Assembly: GCA_023213315.1 (NCBI GenBank)
Contig: JAKCPI010009379.1
Span: forward strand, 41,366 to 105,365
Length of the DNA stretch: 64,000 bases
Source of the DNA: Euborellia annulipes
Taxonomy: Eukaryota > Arthropoda > Insecta > Dermaptera > Anisolabididae
Reading direction: 5' to 3'
Shown: piece by piece, positions 1 through 10,433 of the stretch
Layout: each line of letters starts with the position of its first letter
Position numbering within the stretch: position 1 is the first letter of the stretch
Position numbers and translations under genes: made by a program
The notes under the pieces: model-generated
What the model saw: the letters and a program-made list of their open reading frames with translations, nothing else
What the model was told of the DNA's origin: nothing
Database searches by the model: none

Positions 1-22
1 TTTGTTAAAACTTTGTTTTAAT

Positions 23-33
23 TGGTGACCCCG
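23..33 (+). promoter_or_regulatory. LTR-retrotransposon primer-binding-site remnant (tRNA-Trp type)
   Basis: The 11-mer TGGTGACCCCG starts with TGG, as a primer-binding site must, and matches the first 11 bases of the longer site at 37752. That longer site is complementary to the 3' end of insect tRNA-Trp plus CCA. The matching LTR would lie left of the window. No gag or pol follows, so this is at best a relic; a chance 11-base match is possible. Confidence 0.35.
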
Positions 34-244
34 TTTTTAATTTTATATTTTTTCAGACATTTGTTTATTATTTATTATAGTTTTTATTTAATTCCTCAAG
101 AAGGTGGGGACTTATTTATTAGATACAAATAGGTCTCAGCTTCACTATATAGATCGTTGTGACGGATACCTTACTTGCCGTAGGCAGTATAAACTTCCAC
201 CCAGTGGATGCAAAATTCCCATTGGCCACAACATCCTCTATATA

Positions 245-480
245 CGTTATTTATTATTTTTGGAATTAAATCCATTTAAAATAGTAGAATTCAAGTTGTA
301 ATATAATTTTAAAAGAAAAGAATCAATTTTTAAAGACAATCGATGAAAAGAATATGATAAAATCACATTCGGTGGGCTATATCTTAGAGGCCGTAGGGCG
401 CCTATGTTGGTTTCGGGGGGCGCCAAGGGCTCGATGCGCCTGGGGCGGGGGGGGGCTCGCGCCCCCTGGTTACGCCACTG
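245..480 (+). repeat. Dispersed repeat A copy 1, ending in a hAT-like terminus
   Basis: About 210 bp here closely match 55105-55305, with shared blocks such as ATAGTAGAATTCAAGTTGTA and GCGCCAAGGGCTCGATGCGCC. The copy ends at 480 in TACGCCACTG, the complement of the CAGTGGCGTA terminus of other elements in this window. The left partner is not in view. No coding potential is seen in 1-480. Confidence 0.6.
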
Positions 481-924
481 TATTGGTGGTGTGTTTGGTG
501 GATGCCTCAGAGGTCTGGGTTTGTCTCTGAGGAATGGACAGTAGTTGGTTCTGTGTAATCGGGTTTGTGTTTGGTTCGGGTTGACTTTGGGGCCTCAATC
601 TGCCTACTCCCCAAGTCGGGGTGTTAGCTCTTGGTTCCCGGGGTCTCAACCTGCCTACTCCCCAGGCCGAGAGCAACTGACTGCGCTCCGGAGGTGCAGG
701 TCCTTTTATACCTGTTGCCGGGCATGTGGGCGTGGCTTTGGGAGTCACGTGGCTGTCTCTGATTGGCTGGGCCTGGTCTGGGGGCGTGGCTTGGTTTGTT
801 GAAATGGATTTGCTGTTGGATATGTTACGTTTGTTTATGAGCATTTGATTCAATAAGCCATAACAAACAATGGCAAAAACTAAACAACATATGCGTAAAC
901 CCAAAACTAATAAGAATAATAAGA
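481..924. other. Gene-free GC-richer stretch with two imperfect 30-bp repeats
   Basis: Two near-copies of a CTGCCTACTCCCCA-containing block occur at about 599-632 and 648-680. Open frames on both strands here look like shadows of this repeat. No known domain was recognised. Confidence 0.4.
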
Positions 925-2137
925 AACATATATAAAGATGCACATCTAAGAGCTGGAGTCAATGGCCAAACAACAGAATATATAAAAATATCCCAAGGAG
1001 TTCTATTGTACAAGGAGACACCCTGAGCCCGCTACTGTTCTCTTTATTCTTGAGTGACATGATATCCTATTTTACTGAAAAGGGTGCAAAAGTTCTACCA
1101 TTAAACCGGGAAAGAGACTTACTGATGTTAATGTTCGCAGATGACATAGTAATCATTTGTGAATCCTACATTGACGCGTATAGAAAATTAAACATTCTCA
1201 AAAGCTATGTCGAAGAGGGACGATTTAGAATCAGGGGCGTATAAGGGGGGTGAGGGCACCCCAAAATTTCCCAAACACATATACATATATAGGGATATAC
1301 AGACATCAGCGCAACAAATTTTTCCGCAGGATGTAAATCTTTGGTTCCGCAAAAGAAAAAATGTTCCGCAAAAATTTCGTGTGAAAAAAAATTTAGTTTC
1401 TTAAAAAAAAAATTTTCCGCAGAAAAATTTTTGAGTTCAGACCCCCCCCCCCCCCCCGAAAAATATTTCCACCCTGTTTAGAATTAAACCCATCCAAAAC
1501 AAAAATTGTGAATTTTCCAAGAAGACGAGGAAAAAATTTTGAACCTTTTTAATGGCAAAACCAAAACATAGAGTACTGCCCAAGCTTCAAATATCTGGGG
1601 GTTTTTTTTTCGTCGTCGGGGAAATTCAGGCACGCTGTGGATAACTCAAGCTCCAAAGCAAATATGGCTCTCAGCAGAACGTTTGAAGAGTTAACGAGAG
1701 CAAAAAGTGGAAACTGGCAAGTTTCAAAAACTCAAAAACTCTTCGATTCAACAGTAGTGGCCACGCTTTTGTATTTATCTGAGATATAGGCCTTAAGATA
1801 CTTGGAGAACCTTGAAAAAATAAACGTGGGATTTTTCAAAAGATATTTTAGATGGCAGAGAAATACTCCTAGCCATTTCGCAAGGGCCGAAACATCTAGA
1901 AACCACATACGTGTGGAAGTCATAAAAAGATCACTTAACTGGTGGAACAAGCTAATGAATATGCCAACAAACTTACTTTATGGCAGTGTAAAACGAATGC
2001 ATCGTATTTTTCCCCTCTAAATCGTCTTTGTACCAGTATAGTCTATAATGATTTATTCCTTCAAGATCTTCCTGACATTTTCTGTTGCTCATTGGATGTT
2101 TATAAGAGGGGATTGAAGAGAGTTCTTTTCTCTTGAG
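925..2137 (+). pseudogene. Degraded non-LTR reverse transcriptase fragment, split by a MITE
   Basis: What is seen: RT palm motifs GDTLSPLLFSLF (about 1014-1050) and LMFADDIVII (about 1129-1160), the second holding the FADD catalytic box. After the MITE at 1232-1476, a lysine-rich KTKIVNFPRRR segment follows, then a YLGVFFSSSG-like thumb segment (about 1590-1630) and the C-terminal region NVGFFKRYFRWQRN (about 1825-1870). Frame changes and stops occur at several points and the 5' end is missing, so it is not functional. The order palm, YLG..FSSSG thumb, FFKR region parallels the minus-strand element at 11191-12684, so both probably belong to related LINE families. Clade assignment is uncertain. 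It lies in or downstream of the ERGIC2 introns, sense strand opposite to the host gene. Confidence 0.7.
1232..1476. mobile_element. hAT-like MITE (CAGGGGCGTAT family) with 8-bp TSD
   Basis: The 245-bp insert begins CAGGGGCGTATAAG and ends CCACCCTG. It is flanked by perfect 8-bp direct repeats TTTAGAAT at 1224-1231 and 1477-1484. It interrupts the RT fragment. Its interior (TTCCGCA repeats, long C run) matches the inverse of the MITE at 52939-53198. No ORF. Confidence 0.85.
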
Positions 2138-2382
2138 GTTTTAAAACATCTCAATAATTATATTCATAAAATTATATAAAATATTTACATCATATGATAT
2201 TGTTTAATCTATGGCTTCAATATTATTATTTTTAACTATTTTTTATTTTTTTGTTATTTTAAACTCTATGTATATTTTTTATTTTAATTTTTGTATGAGC
2301 AATGAGATTCAATTACGTTATATTTCTTAACTACTCTTATTATTAATTAAAATATATATTTGTAGTGCTATCCACTAATTGG

Positions 2383-2387
<5 letters not shown>

Positions 2388-2426
<39 letters not shown>

Positions 2427-2739
2427 GAATGGGTGCATAAGGTCCGAAGACCTATAATGACCAATAGTCACATGCAGCCAGGAAGAAAAATAAAATCAAA
2501 AGGAGAAACATAAAGGGGAAACTCAACTGCGGGAACTGAGAAGATGCCTGTTGAGGTTAGACTTGAAAGTCTGAAGATTGTAGGTTTTGGGGAAGATAGA
2601 CGCAGGGAGCTTGTTCTAATCACGGGAGGTCATGGGGACAAAGGAAGAGTGAAATTGATTTGTTCTGTTATTCGTGATCTGAACAGCATAGGTTTACTCC
2701 TGTTGGATAGCCAATTTTTCTTGGAAATAAATAAATAAA
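2388..2739. repeat. Poly-T run and short retroposon tail
   Basis: A run of more than 35 T (2388-2425) looks like the reversed poly(A) of a retroposed copy. The block ends at about 2738 with AAATAAATAAATAAAT, a LINE-type 3' tail on the plus strand. The 65-codon open frame between them resembles no domain I recognise. The 2138-2387 interval is AT-rich 3' trailer with nothing identifiable. Confidence 0.45.
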
Positions 2740-2799
2740 TATTAAGGTTATGGAGAAAGAAAAACCAGCGAATGCTTTCCACGTTAAAATAATTTATTC

Positions 2800-2840
2800 G
2801 CAGATATTTCGGTAAGCCTAACGCAAACCATCCTCAGTGC
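2800..2840 (-). ncRNA. Hammerhead ribozyme-like motif (foldback 1, left arm)
   Basis: Read on the minus strand: stem I GCA/TGC, core CTGAGGA, T, a stem II closed by GGT/ACC, then GAAAT and ATATC before stem I closes. All three conserved boxes of a hammerhead are present in order; stem II is weak and long-looped. Confidence 0.6.
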
Positions 2841-3447
2841 TTCAAATTATATGATTGTGGAGCGTTTAATAAACTCATAAAATGCTTGAGAAGCCATTCT
2901 ATATATGGAGGGAACAAAATCGTATGAAGCAAGTCACTTTCTAGAAAGTACACGCGCCTGGTGGGTCACTGTGAGAAATTATCTTAAAGCACACAAAAAT
3001 TCGATTGTGTCTTATGTATATAGATGCTATTTTTCTCTCAGTGACTTGCTTCCAGTGGCGTAGCGAGGGGGGAGCAAGGAGGGTCATCATGCCCCGGGCG
3101 CTCCTCTCAAAGTTCAGTCAGCTAGTCTTTTACAGTGAGACGTGTTTTTATTTGCTCCGTATTTTTTCTATATTTTTGTGTGGAAATTCTCTTTCCTTTA
3201 TCATCAAAGTTATATCATTGTATAGCTCTTGTGCGTACCAGCCGAATGGTGGTTTCATCTGTGTTCTAAATTGTATTGTTGTGTTTTTATTGGCATTTTT
3301 GTACTTTGAATAATCATTTTTTTATTAGTTGGAGTGAAATAAAATTTGTTTTTTTCATTCCTTATCAATTTCTTCGAAATAGATTTTTTTATCCATTTAT
3401 TTGTATTTTGTGATTTTTATACAATTACTCCGACTTTGTTTTTGAAA

Positions 3448-4371
3448 ATGCCCAACTGTGCACATTGCAATAAAGTTATTGCTAGATCTAATAACTCTTT
3501 GATATCTATTGATTGTTATTCTTGCAAACAATTGTTTCACTTGAACTGTGTTGGATTGATTGTGAAAGAAATAAACAGTTTTAAAAGCACGGGAGCTCTC
3601 TGGAAATGCAAATTTTGCACTAAAGAGAGTACTTCTCTAAAAAACCCAATTGTTGGTGCCTCGATGACAACAATTGAACCAAATGCCAGCACTTCTTTGG
3701 ATGATCTGTCTGTCAAACCAGACCTAAGCAGCATTGCCTGTGCTTTAAATAAAATAATACTGACATTACAATTTGCTCATGATAAACTTGATTCCCATTC
3801 GGAACGTTTCGCAAGTCTTGATCAGAAATTAAAAAGTGCTTTCGATGATATCACTGAGCTCCAGAATTCTAGAAAAGCCTTGGAAGATGAGTGTCTTTCC
3901 CTTCGAAGAAAGGTTGAGGAGATGGAACAATCATCTTTAGAGAGATCATTGGAGATAAAGGGTGTTCCAGAATCAACAGGAGAAAACTTGATCGCAACAA
4001 TAACAAAAGTTATACAAGAACTTGGGATTGAAATAAAACCTGAAAATATAAATAAAGCTTATAGATATGGATCTAAACAAAAAAGAGATCGATGCATTGT
4101 CGTTGATTTTATTCGCAAAGGAGATAGAGACGAGGTCATTCAACAACGAAAACTTAGAAGAGACTTCAAGATTGATAATCAGCTGGTTTATTTCAACGAA
4201 GCCCTTACTCCGGTAAATCGTCGCCTTCTTAGCCTCGCACGGGCGGCTAGGAGAGGGGCCGTTGATTTTAAGTATCTCTGGGTTAAGAATGGACGCATTC
4301 TCGCTAGAAAGAATGAAAATAGTAATATTTTTCGTATTTGTAGTGAGAGTGATATTGAAAACATCTCTTAA
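3448..4371 (+). CDS. PHD finger + coiled coil + baculovirus-FP-like domain protein (LINE ORF1 type)
   Basis: 307 residues from the first Met that precedes the zinc ligands; an upstream in-frame extension is low-complexity and was not used. Residues 4-57 form a C4HC3 PHD finger with Cys4, Cys7, Cys23, Cys26, His31, Cys34, Cys54 and Cys57 all present. Residues about 100-175 are a heptad-like coiled coil. Residues about 180-305 match the FP-protein C-terminal fold, with EIKGVPES, an AYRYG segment, NEALTPVNRRLL and YLWVKNGRILARK. Proteins with this order are known as ORF1 products of CR1-type retrotransposons and as repeat-encoded genes in insects, and probably bind nucleic acid. The reading frame is intact, unlike nearly every other TE ORF here. 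No ORF2 follows; a poly(A)-tailed 3' UTR does. Whether it is expressed is unknown. Confidence 0.8.
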   Translation: MPNCAHCNKVIARSNNSLISIDCYSCKQLFHLNCVGLIVKEINSFKSTGALWKCKFCTKESTSLKNPIVGASMTTIEPNASTSLDDLSVKPDLSSIACALNKIILTLQFAHDKLDSHSERFASLDQKLKSAFDDITELQNSRKALEDECLSLRRKVEEMEQSSLERSLEIKGVPESTGENLIATITKVIQELGIEIKPENINKAYRYGSKQKRDRCIVVDFIRKGDRDEVIQQRKLRRDFKIDNQLVYFNEALTPVNRRLLSLARAARRGAVDFKYLWVKNGRILARKNENSNIFRICSESDIENIS

Positions 4372-5032
4372 TTCATTCTTATTGTTTACATTGTACCATG
4401 AACTAGATGTTAATGGTATTAGAACTAAATTATTTTCTTTTATATTATTTCTCTCTAATTGATATATTAATATATCATTTATAAATTAATATTATATTTT
4501 TTTTGTTTTTATCTTTCTCTGGGTATAAATTGAAGGATCATTATGTTGTGATTGATTTTGATTTAAGGTGTGTAAAATTATTATTACTTTCTTGAACAAT
4601 AGCTCCATTAGAATATATTTATTTATATTTTATAAAAATCATTCTTATTTTAAATATTACTTCTTACAAAATGTTTCTCACATATGAACATAGTGTATAT
4701 CTACAGTATATGATGAATTTGGCAAGTCGTTTAGATTGGATCTTATCAACATACATATTGATATATCTTTGAATAACTATTTATTTGTAATCAGATTAAT
4801 ACTTTTTTCTTCAAAAAATCATTTTTATATTTTTATTTTATTAAGATCTTCTTATACTGTTTTACAAATTATTATTATGTTATGTTAAATACCATCACTG
4901 TAAAGGACATTTATATTTCAACTAACTACATATAATTTTTTTGTATATTTTATTCAGAGCCATTTCTTAATTGGGATTAATATCCTGTGAAATGGCCAGA
5001 TTAAATAAATAAAAAAAAAAAAAAAAAAAAGG
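4372..5032 (+). other. 3' UTR-like trailer with retroposon poly(A) tail
   Basis: No ORF. It ends GGCCAGATTAAATAAATAAA followed by a run of A at 5011-5030. The ATTAAATAAATAAA ending equals that of the CR1-like LINE near 54614-54642, which suggests (inference) mobilisation by that LINE's machinery. Confidence 0.5.
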
Positions 5033-5406
5033 TCCGCAAAACAAAAAAATTGCTGAATAATTTTTTATTTTTATTATAATTGATTTCTGGATGCTCATAT
5101 ACATTTCAAAATCTAGTCTTGTTTTCTCAACTACATTTTTGTCTGAAATTTAAAGCCTAGCTTGAGTCTCTGACTTTATTTATTTTACTTTATTTATTTA
5201 TTAAAGTGAGTATATTTTACATATAATATTATATGGTTTTCGAATAGAGAGGGGGGGGGGGGCGCCAAAAAGGTATTGTGCCCCGGGCGCGAGTTAAGCT
5301 CACTACGCCACTGCTTGCTTCATACGATTTTGTCCCCTCCATATATAGAATGGCTTCTCAAGCATTTTATGAGTTTATTAAACGCTCCACAATCATATAA
5401 TTTGAA

Positions 5407-5447
5407 GCACTGAGGATGGTTTGCGTTAAGCTTACCGAAATATCTGC
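5407..5447 (+). ncRNA. Hammerhead ribozyme-like motif (foldback 1, right arm)
   Basis: Stem I GCA/TGC, core CTGAGGA, T, stem II GGT...ACC, GAAAT and ATATC. It is the inverted partner of the motif at 2800-2840, differing by one base in the stem II loop. Confidence 0.6.
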
Positions 5448-5507
5448 GAATAATTTATTTTAACGTGGAAAGCATTCGCTGGTTTTTCTTTCTCCATAAC
5501 CTTAATA

Positions 5508-5925
5508 CTGTTGACCCAGCATACTTCGTTTCGTTTACTTTAAATAAATAAATAAACAAACAGAATCTCAAAAATGTTTCCAAAGACTAATTGAATAGAC
5601 AGTCTTGAAAACAACAAATCTGAATGGAACTGGGCCTCACAAATAAGAGAAATACTGAGAACAGTTGGTAGGGAAAATTTGTTCACACAATTTTTTTCTT
5701 ACTTTCTGTAATTTAAAGGTGTATTTACTTGTTTACAAGAATATAAATACAAATCAAGTATTTAAGTATTAATTTTTAAAATTTTATATTAACAGGGAGG
5801 GGGTAATTACCACCCCTTTGCCCCTCCCTCCTTGTATCCGCCCTTGGATCGAAATAACTGATCTAATATTTGAGGAAATCCATATAATATCTCAATTTAT
5901 TTTAAGATGTTAAATAAAAACATAC
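5508..5925. other. Intronic sequence without a recognisable element
   Basis: AT-rich, with a C/T-rich block ending TATCCGCCCTTGGATC near 5850 that resembles a degraded terminus of the CAAGGGCGGATAC MITE family. This is part of the ERGIC2 intron downstream of exon 4. Confidence 0.4.
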
Positions 5926-6176
5926 TTGTAGAAGTAATTTTTTCATCGCCTTCTAGAGGATGAACAATTCCAGGGCTAGGATCTCCAAATGAAAATCTAT
6001 TTATACGATGTGTGAAATTATAGTCTGATTCACTTATTAGAGAAGAAATATGAACATGTCCTCTTGGTAAAGAAAGAGATCGTCCAGCTGTGATGTGGAA
6101 GTTTCCTGATACTTTATTTAATTCTAAACGTCCATAAATTCTACAAGCATCAGGTGGAATAGAAGGCTTGTAAGAT
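5926..6176 (-). CDS. ERGIC2: ERGIC2 exon 4 (Erv41-type cargo receptor)
   Basis: On the minus strand, an acceptor (T-rich tract then AG at 6178-6177) precedes 251 bp and a GTATGT donor follows at 5925. It encodes a segment with DACRIYGRLELNKVSGNFHI, an RGHVHIS block and FSFGDPSPGIVHPLEGDEK, which is the hallmark of the lumenal COPII-coated ERV domain of ERGIC2/Erv41. This family cycles between ER and Golgi with ERGIC3/Erv46 as a cargo receptor. The exon starts with one base completing the AG left by exon 3 and ends in phase 1. About 130-150 C-terminal residues, including the second membrane segment, are missing and must lie left of the window. No frame damage is seen, unlike the surrounding TE ORFs. 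Confidence 0.93.
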
Positions 6177-6310
6177 CTAAAAAAAAAAAGTAAAATATGT
6201 ATTAAGATGCCACTTATTATAATAGGTAAATATAATAGGTAAATCAATTCAATCAAAAAGGGAAAATACCTATTCATGACAAGGCAAATATTGTTTATAA
6301 AATTAATTGT

Positions 6311-6631
6311 TTGGGCTCCCAAACGGAAAAATGTCCTATAGTATATATAGGGACCAGCGCACGCAAAGTGGGTCTGGAAATGCGGGAACATGAACTTAGT
6401 GTGATTAATAAAAAACAAACTACTGCGTTGGCCTGTCATGCCTACGAGCACCGTCATAATTTCGATTTTGAAAATTATAAAATCATTTATCAAGACGAGA
6501 ATACTTTCAGAAGAGAATTTATTGAAATGGTCGCCATCCAAAAATATAAAGGACGATCATGCAATTACAAAATCGACCTCGAAAATTTAAGTGTGCTTTA
6601 TGAGCTTCTAATTAATCTTTTAAAATTATAG
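6311..6631 (+). pseudogene. Penelope-like element: GIY-YIG endonuclease C-terminal fragment
   Basis: A fragment of about 107 codons contains YIGTSARKVGLEMREHE, an ACHAYEHRHNFDF helix and FIEMVAIQKYK, the arrangement seen in the GIY-YIG domain that ends Penelope-like retroelement proteins. The GIY half of the motif and the whole reverse transcriptase are missing, so this is a 5'-truncated relic. A hammerhead-like motif follows at 7106-7144, where a Penelope terminal repeat is expected. It lies antisense to ERGIC2 within intron 3. Confidence 0.8.
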
Positions 6632-7105
6632 GGGAGATAAAATAGGGGGTAACATTATTTGAGGGAAAAAAAGAAATTTAATTAAAAACATTTTAAATTA
6701 TTTAATAGAATCTAATTTAATTAATAGATAACATATTTTTATTTTTATTTTTATTTTTATAACATTCTAATTCCCCGTTGCTTTGTTTTTAATAATAATT
6801 TTCTGAGAACTCATGTTTTAATTTTATATATTACAAAACGAGATTAAAAAAAATTTGTCTTTCAATCTTGGTCGGCGGTGGGGGCTGTTCACACACCTCA
6901 ACAGCCTAAAGCTGCATAATATACAATTGTCTTATTTATTAAATCACTATGCACAATGCATGTTATTTTTTCATTGTGTGTAGCTTACAACATAAAAATA
7001 TTCATCTATCATTCAACAATTCGTAAGCATTTTTTAACTACTTTCTGTAAATAATATAATTGTAATGATATTTGTACTAAATTAATAAATATTTGACGGC
7101 CACAG

Positions 7106-7144
7106 GTCCTGAAGATGGGAGCGATGCGTTCCCGAAACGTAGAC
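7106..7144 (+). ncRNA. Hammerhead ribozyme-like motif downstream of a Penelope fragment
   Basis: Stem I GTC/GAC, core CTGAAGA, T, stem II GGGA...TCCC, GAAAC, then GTA before stem I closes. The one-base-pair stem III (C-G) is the minimal form reported for Penelope-type hammerheads. It sits about 470 bp 3' of the GIY-YIG fragment. Confidence 0.65.
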
Positions 7145-7159
7145 GAAATAATATAAAGG

Positions 7160-7475
7160 TTTTTTATTTCCGCTGGCTGCCCTACTCATAGAGTTCTTTT
7201 ATTCAAGTGAATGTTTTTTGTAAGACTTCTCTTGTTGACCTAGGGTATTTTCGCGGGTATTCTTGGACTGTCTCTAACAAACAAAAACACAAATGTATTT
7301 ATAAGGTTATTAATCATGCCAATTTCAGAAAATATAAAATGTAGCCTGAGTCACCTGCACTAAAAATTGCTTTTGATCCTCATCCAGTGTAATTTTATCG
7401 TTGAAATCCTCTATTAGTTTGATACCCCTTTCTGTCGGATCATTCACAACCTTCAGTTCTTTCAAGAGATGTTTT
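7160..7475 (-). pseudogene. C-terminal fragment of an unnamed transposon-type gene (copy 1)
   Basis: Reversed, it reads ELKVVNDPTERGIKLIEDFN up to FLVQ, then a 60-70 bp intron (GTGACT ... TTGTTTGTTAG), then TVQEYPRKYPRSTREVLQKT and a stop. A diverged plus-strand copy lies at 8987-9290. Similar NDxAERGxxLI ... FLLQVV C-termini recur in uncharacterised repeat-encoded insect proteins; I cannot name the family. It stops abruptly near 7475, where it joins unrelated sequence. Confidence 0.5.
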
Positions 7476-7482
7476 CCTCATT

Positions 7483-7692
7483 ACAGATTCAATTACAGAG
7501 GACACCAAATTAAAGATAGCTCAAAAATTATTAGCGGAAATAGATGTAAATTACGAACATGAAATCGATGAAGTCCAAGGTGAAAAAATAGGCGATTTCA
7601 AGAAATTGCCACTTAGAAAAGAAGATGTTTCTCAATTTTTACAAAGCTCTAATGAAGAAATTTTGCTAAAATTAGTAGTAAAAATTCTCTAA
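7483..7692 (+). pseudogene. Unidentified coding-like fragment, about 69 codons ending in TAA
   Basis: After TTACAG, a possible acceptor, a frame runs ITDSITEDTKLKIAQKLL ... KLPLRKEDVSQFL ... KLVVKIL then stop. Amino-acid composition and lack of stops look coding, and two acidic/leucine-rich helices are likely. No family is recognised. It may be a further exon of the transposon gene whose fragments flank it. Confidence 0.3.
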
Positions 7693-7699
7693 ATTTATT

Positions 7700-8986
7700 A
7701 CGTTGGGATCTATACGGGGGGTGTGATTTTTATTAGTTTTATTTTATTACTGTACGTGCAACTCAGCTTAGCCTGTACCTGAAATTGTTAATAAAAAGGT
7801 GTTGAAAATAAAAGAAATAAGAATTTTGTTAATTAATTTTTAATGAGTATCTACTTCGCTTTAATTAGTTTGATCATGATTAATTAAATGAGCAATGAGT
7901 GGTTTGAATTTAATTTATACAATTTTATTAATTATTAAATATACTTTTTGCTATATTTATTTAATATTTGCTGTATTCTGTGATTTCAGATGGAACTTAT
8001 ATCTAGGCTTATACTAAGTGAAAGTTAATTACTATTATTTTTATTAATTTTAAGAGTTTGTATATCGTCACGTGATATTTGATTAATAATTTACGTGAGT
8101 TCGATATATGATCATATATTATTTTGAACCTTTGTAATTTTTATTTAAGCGCTTTATTTATGGAATCAAACACTGGGAGCACAGGGGCAATTACGGACAA
8201 CTTAGCTGGTTATTGAGAACGTTGATTAGTTTTGAATGTTGCGGAATTGGAAGCCGCCTTGCCGCCGCTGCTCAGGTAATTAGAGGTGTGTGAGATGGAG
8301 ATTGCTCGCCTCTTCCTTCTGTTTTCTTTGATTGTAGGTGTTGTGATATATATCTGGACCACTTCAACAATTGGTCGCGTTTTTATATTGATAGAAAAAC
8401 GCACTCTTTAAAATTATACTCTTGCGGACTTTCAATGCTGAGTCTCCCTTGGCTGCTCAAGAGCGTCCTTTCTCCTCCCTCGCGGCTTGCCTTCCCCGCC
8501 GCCCAGAAGCTTCTCCTCCATTGGGGTGGGGGTTCACTTTATGGAATTTATATTTAAATTGTTTTTTATTAAGAAGAAATTTCCATTTTTTTGTAAGTTA
8601 AAAATTCATTATTTTGTTATTTTAATTCATTTTTCTTTTCACTAATCTTCGCTTGTTCTTTTTCAGGTTCTCTTCAATGGAAAAGCGGGGGAACATTCCC
8701 CTTACTCTCTCCTCTTCCAATCAACAAATCGCCGCACAAAAAGGGGGGGAAAAGGGTTGGGTGTTAATTTGATCACTTCCCTCACTGTAATTTGATATAA
8801 TTAAAATTAACTATTGTCATTATATTTTAAATAAATAATATAAACTTTTTCACAAACATTGACTCGTTTCTATTCGATATATAAAAAAATTTCCAGGTAT
8901 AATTCCTTATCCCTTCTTGCACTCTCATGGGGCTCTATATATAACAACGTAGATGTGAAATAGGTAATCTTTTGCATTTACACCCA
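7700..8986. other. Gene-free interval
   Basis: AT-rich apart from a C/T-rich patch at 8430-8530. No convincing ORF, RNA or TSD-bounded element was found. Confidence 0.4.
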
Positions 8987-9290
8987 TCAAAATGGATTAC
9001 TTCTCTAGGATACCAAAAAGGAAAACATCTCTTGAAAGAACTGAAGGTTGTGAATGATCCGACAGAAAGGGGTATCAAACTAATAGAGGATTACAACGAT
9101 AAAATTACTCTGGATGAGGATAAAAATCAATTTTTAGTGCAGGTGACTTAGGCTACATTTTATATTTTCTGAAATTGGCATGATTAATAACCTATATATA
9201 TATGATAAATACATTTGTTTTTATTTGCTACAGACAGTCCAAGAATTTAAAAAAATCACTTAATAGAAACTCAATATCCCTTAAGAGGGT
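8987..9290 (+). pseudogene. C-terminal fragment of the unnamed transposon-type gene (copy 2)
   Basis: Plus-strand frame SKWITSLGYQKGKHLLKEL, then VVNDPTERGIKLIEDYNDKI and FLVQ at 9142, followed by a GTGACT donor, a 91-bp intron ending GCTACAG, and exon two from 9234 that soon stops. It is the inverted relative of 7160-7475, with the same intron position. Confidence 0.5.
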
Positions 9291-9429
9291 GATCACTGAA
9301 AACTTTAAGAGACGAGCGCCACGTGTTAACACCCTTCAATTTAGCTCAAATTTGGCTGACAACCTTTTAACATTCAAAGGAACAAAATTCCGCCCGGCAC
9401 TTGTCAAAATTTGAAAAAAAAATTTTGAC

Positions 9430-10396
9430 CTCTTATAATAAGTGGCACCCTAACGTATGTATTTGAGTCGCGAGAGAGGAGAGAGGAATAGGCAACTCTC
9501 TCCCTCTCCCTCTCTCTCTGACCTGCAAATTTATATCACATCTGCCCCTAGGGATATAACACAAAAGGTGGAAAAACTCAACCATGATATTAGAGCAGTG
9601 TGCGAATGGGCCCAAACTAACAAGTTAAAAATGAACGAAAGTAAGACAAAAGCAATAATATTCGGTAGTGCCAGATACATAAATGACCTAGCGGATGTGC
9701 CGGCAGTGATGGTAAATGGCAAATCTATCGAATATAGCGAGAAAGTAAAGAGCTTAGGGGTGACTCTCGACTCTAAATTAAATTGGGGTTCGCATGTCTC
9801 CAACATCTCACAGAAAGTTTTCAGGAGCTTGTACCAGTTCAAGAAAATAGGTAACTATTTCCCTCTATCAACAAAAAAATTGCTAGTGAATTCACTCATA
9901 ATGCCCTCGTTTGACTATTGTTGTCTCGTTTACAACAACTTGTCGGGGGAGCAGGGCAAGAGATTAGACAGGGCATTGAACGCTTGCGTACGCTTCATAT
10001 ACGGCGCTCCCATAGATGCACACATTACCCCATACTATGTGAAGTTAGACTGGCTGAAGCTAGAAAAGAGAAGACAGTTCTTCTTGGGGGCATTTGCTTT
10101 CGAACTGCTAAATTCGAGGAGACCGCAGTATCTGTGTGAGGAGTTTTGCCCTATCCACTCGGTTCGGTCTCGGGGTCTTCGGTCAAGTGATCTGGATCTG
10201 ATTGTTCCAAATCACAGGACCCAAAGATACGCAGATTCATTTGTGATATCGGCCACAAAATTATGGAATAAAATTCCTATAGAAATAAGAAAATCGAGAG
10301 GGCCGAGACGGTTCAGGGCGGAATTCCGTAAATATCTGACCGATGGGCAGTAGGAGAGAGGGCGATAGGGAGGAGGAAAAGAGAGAAAAAAAAAAA

Positions 10397-10433
<37 letters not shown>

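Larger units (their letters stand above)
3053..5313. mobile_element. 2.26-kb hAT-type element with perfect 8-bp TSD, carrying a PHD-FP ORF
   Basis: The left end is CAGTGGCGTAGCGAGG and the right end, reversed, is CAGTGGCGTAGTGAG. The flanks CTTGCTTC at 3045-3052 and 5314-5321 are a perfect 8-bp duplication. TIR sequence and TSD length fit the hAT superfamily, but no hAT transposase is encoded. The only ORF is the PHD/FP protein at 3448-4371. Near the right end a retroposon-like tail ATTAAATAAATAAA plus poly(A) lies at 5003-5030, so the interior looks like a retroposed ORF1-type transcript captured inside a MITE. Confidence 0.85.
2740..5507. mobile_element. Hammerhead-bearing foldback element 1 (split by a hAT-type insertion)
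   Basis: The left arm 2740-2941 is the inverse complement of 3040-3052 plus 5314-5507, giving roughly 200-bp arms around a loop of about 98 bp (2942-3039). Each arm carries a hammerhead-like core (2800-2840 minus; 5407-5447 plus). The right arm was broken by the element at 3053-5313, which duplicated CTTGCTTC. No ORF belongs to the foldback itself. The class resembles solitary or inverted terminal repeats of Penelope-like elements; that link is inference from the ribozyme motif. Confidence 0.75.

Noticed and set aside
545..943. Overlapping open frames on both strands with PTWGVGRLRP repeats
   Set aside because: They mirror a duplicated GC-rich DNA block; no domain and no splice or start context.
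3537..3734. Minus-strand ORF inside the PHD/FP gene
   Set aside because: Shadow of the real plus-strand frame with its PHD ligands.
5897..6541. Full 214-codon minus ORF as one protein
   Set aside because: Only 5926-6176 is ERGIC2; the rest is intron and antisense of the Penelope fragment, and splice sites fit exactly.
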